From: Tannerella sp.
Lineage (GTDB): Bacteria; Bacteroidota; Bacteroidia; Bacteroidales; Tannerellaceae
Assembly: GCA_031283915.1 (NCBI GenBank)
Contig: JAITAY010000133.1
Coordinates: forward strand, 1-12,897
DNA length: 12,897 bases
Direction: 5' to 3'
Part shown: piece by piece, positions 12,863 through 12,897 of the stretch
Layout: each line of letters starts with the position of its first letter
Position numbering within the stretch: the stretch's first letter is position 1
Program-made: the position numbers and the translations under genes
Notes under the pieces: model-generated
Told to the model about the DNA's origin: nothing
Seen by the model: the letters and a program-made list of their open reading frames with translations, nothing else
Database searches by the model: none

Positions 12863-12897
12863 TCAAATACCCTCCAACCAGTCTGCCAGCAAGTCCA
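12863..12897 (-). CDS. Possible C-terminal end of an unknown gene (runs off the right edge)
   Basis: One minus-strand frame reads DLLADWLEGI and stops at 12863, just before the palindromic repeat. Only ten codons are visible, so the call rests on plausible composition and position alone. If real, it lies upstream of the sigma-factor gene with the repeat in between. Confidence 0.2.
   Translation of the reverse strand, partial: DLLADWLEGI

Overview
This looks like a chromosomal window from a member of the Bacteroidota, most likely order Bacteroidales. Four things point there. There is a SusC/RagA-type TonB-linked receptor start. Several promoters match the Bacteroides pattern TTTG-N19-TAnnTTTG rather than -35/-10. 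Ribosome-binding regions are A-rich. The gene order is rimP-nusA-infB-cvpA-sufB. I cannot name a genus.

Layout. Positions 1-701 (minus) hold the N-terminal third of a SusC-like outer-membrane receptor that runs off the left edge. Positions 702-1192 are non-coding but structured: a promoter, hairpins, one copy of a palindromic repeat (884-970) and a possible structured RNA on the minus strand (about 1040-1185). Positions 1193-2135 (minus) are a two-gene unit, a six-helix membrane protein followed by a small winged-helix regulator, with a textbook Bacteroides promoter. Positions 2484-3038 (plus) encode a membrane-anchored thioredoxin. Positions 3039-3597 are a repeat-rich gap: a 66-nt near-perfect hairpin that also serves as a terminator, a 156-bp MITE with a TAA target duplication, and three small hairpins. 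Positions 3598-3981 (minus) are a START-like (SRPBCC) protein, divergent from the next operon.

The main block, 4084-11445 (plus), is one compact operon: rimP (ribosome maturation), nusA (transcription elongation/termination), infB (translation initiation), a CvpA-family membrane protein, and sufB (Fe-S assembly scaffold). Its promoter is followed by a terminator-like hairpin directly before rimP, a possible attenuator. It ends at a strong terminator right after sufB, so the sufC/sufD/sufS partners are not here.

Positions 11462-12585 (minus) hold an ECF sigma factor and a four-helix membrane protein, 8 nt apart, probably one transcript. The right end (12746-12858) holds a second copy of the palindromic repeat seen near the left end: conserved ends, different self-complementary core. 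Past it may lie the last codons of another minus-strand gene.

The coding content is mostly conserved housekeeping. The observations worth following are non-coding: the paired palindromes with swapped cores, the MITE, the dispersed-looking hairpin unit, the minus-strand RNA candidate, the rimP leader hairpin, and the sufB gene separated from the rest of its operon. I saw no defence system, CRISPR array, tRNA or rRNA.
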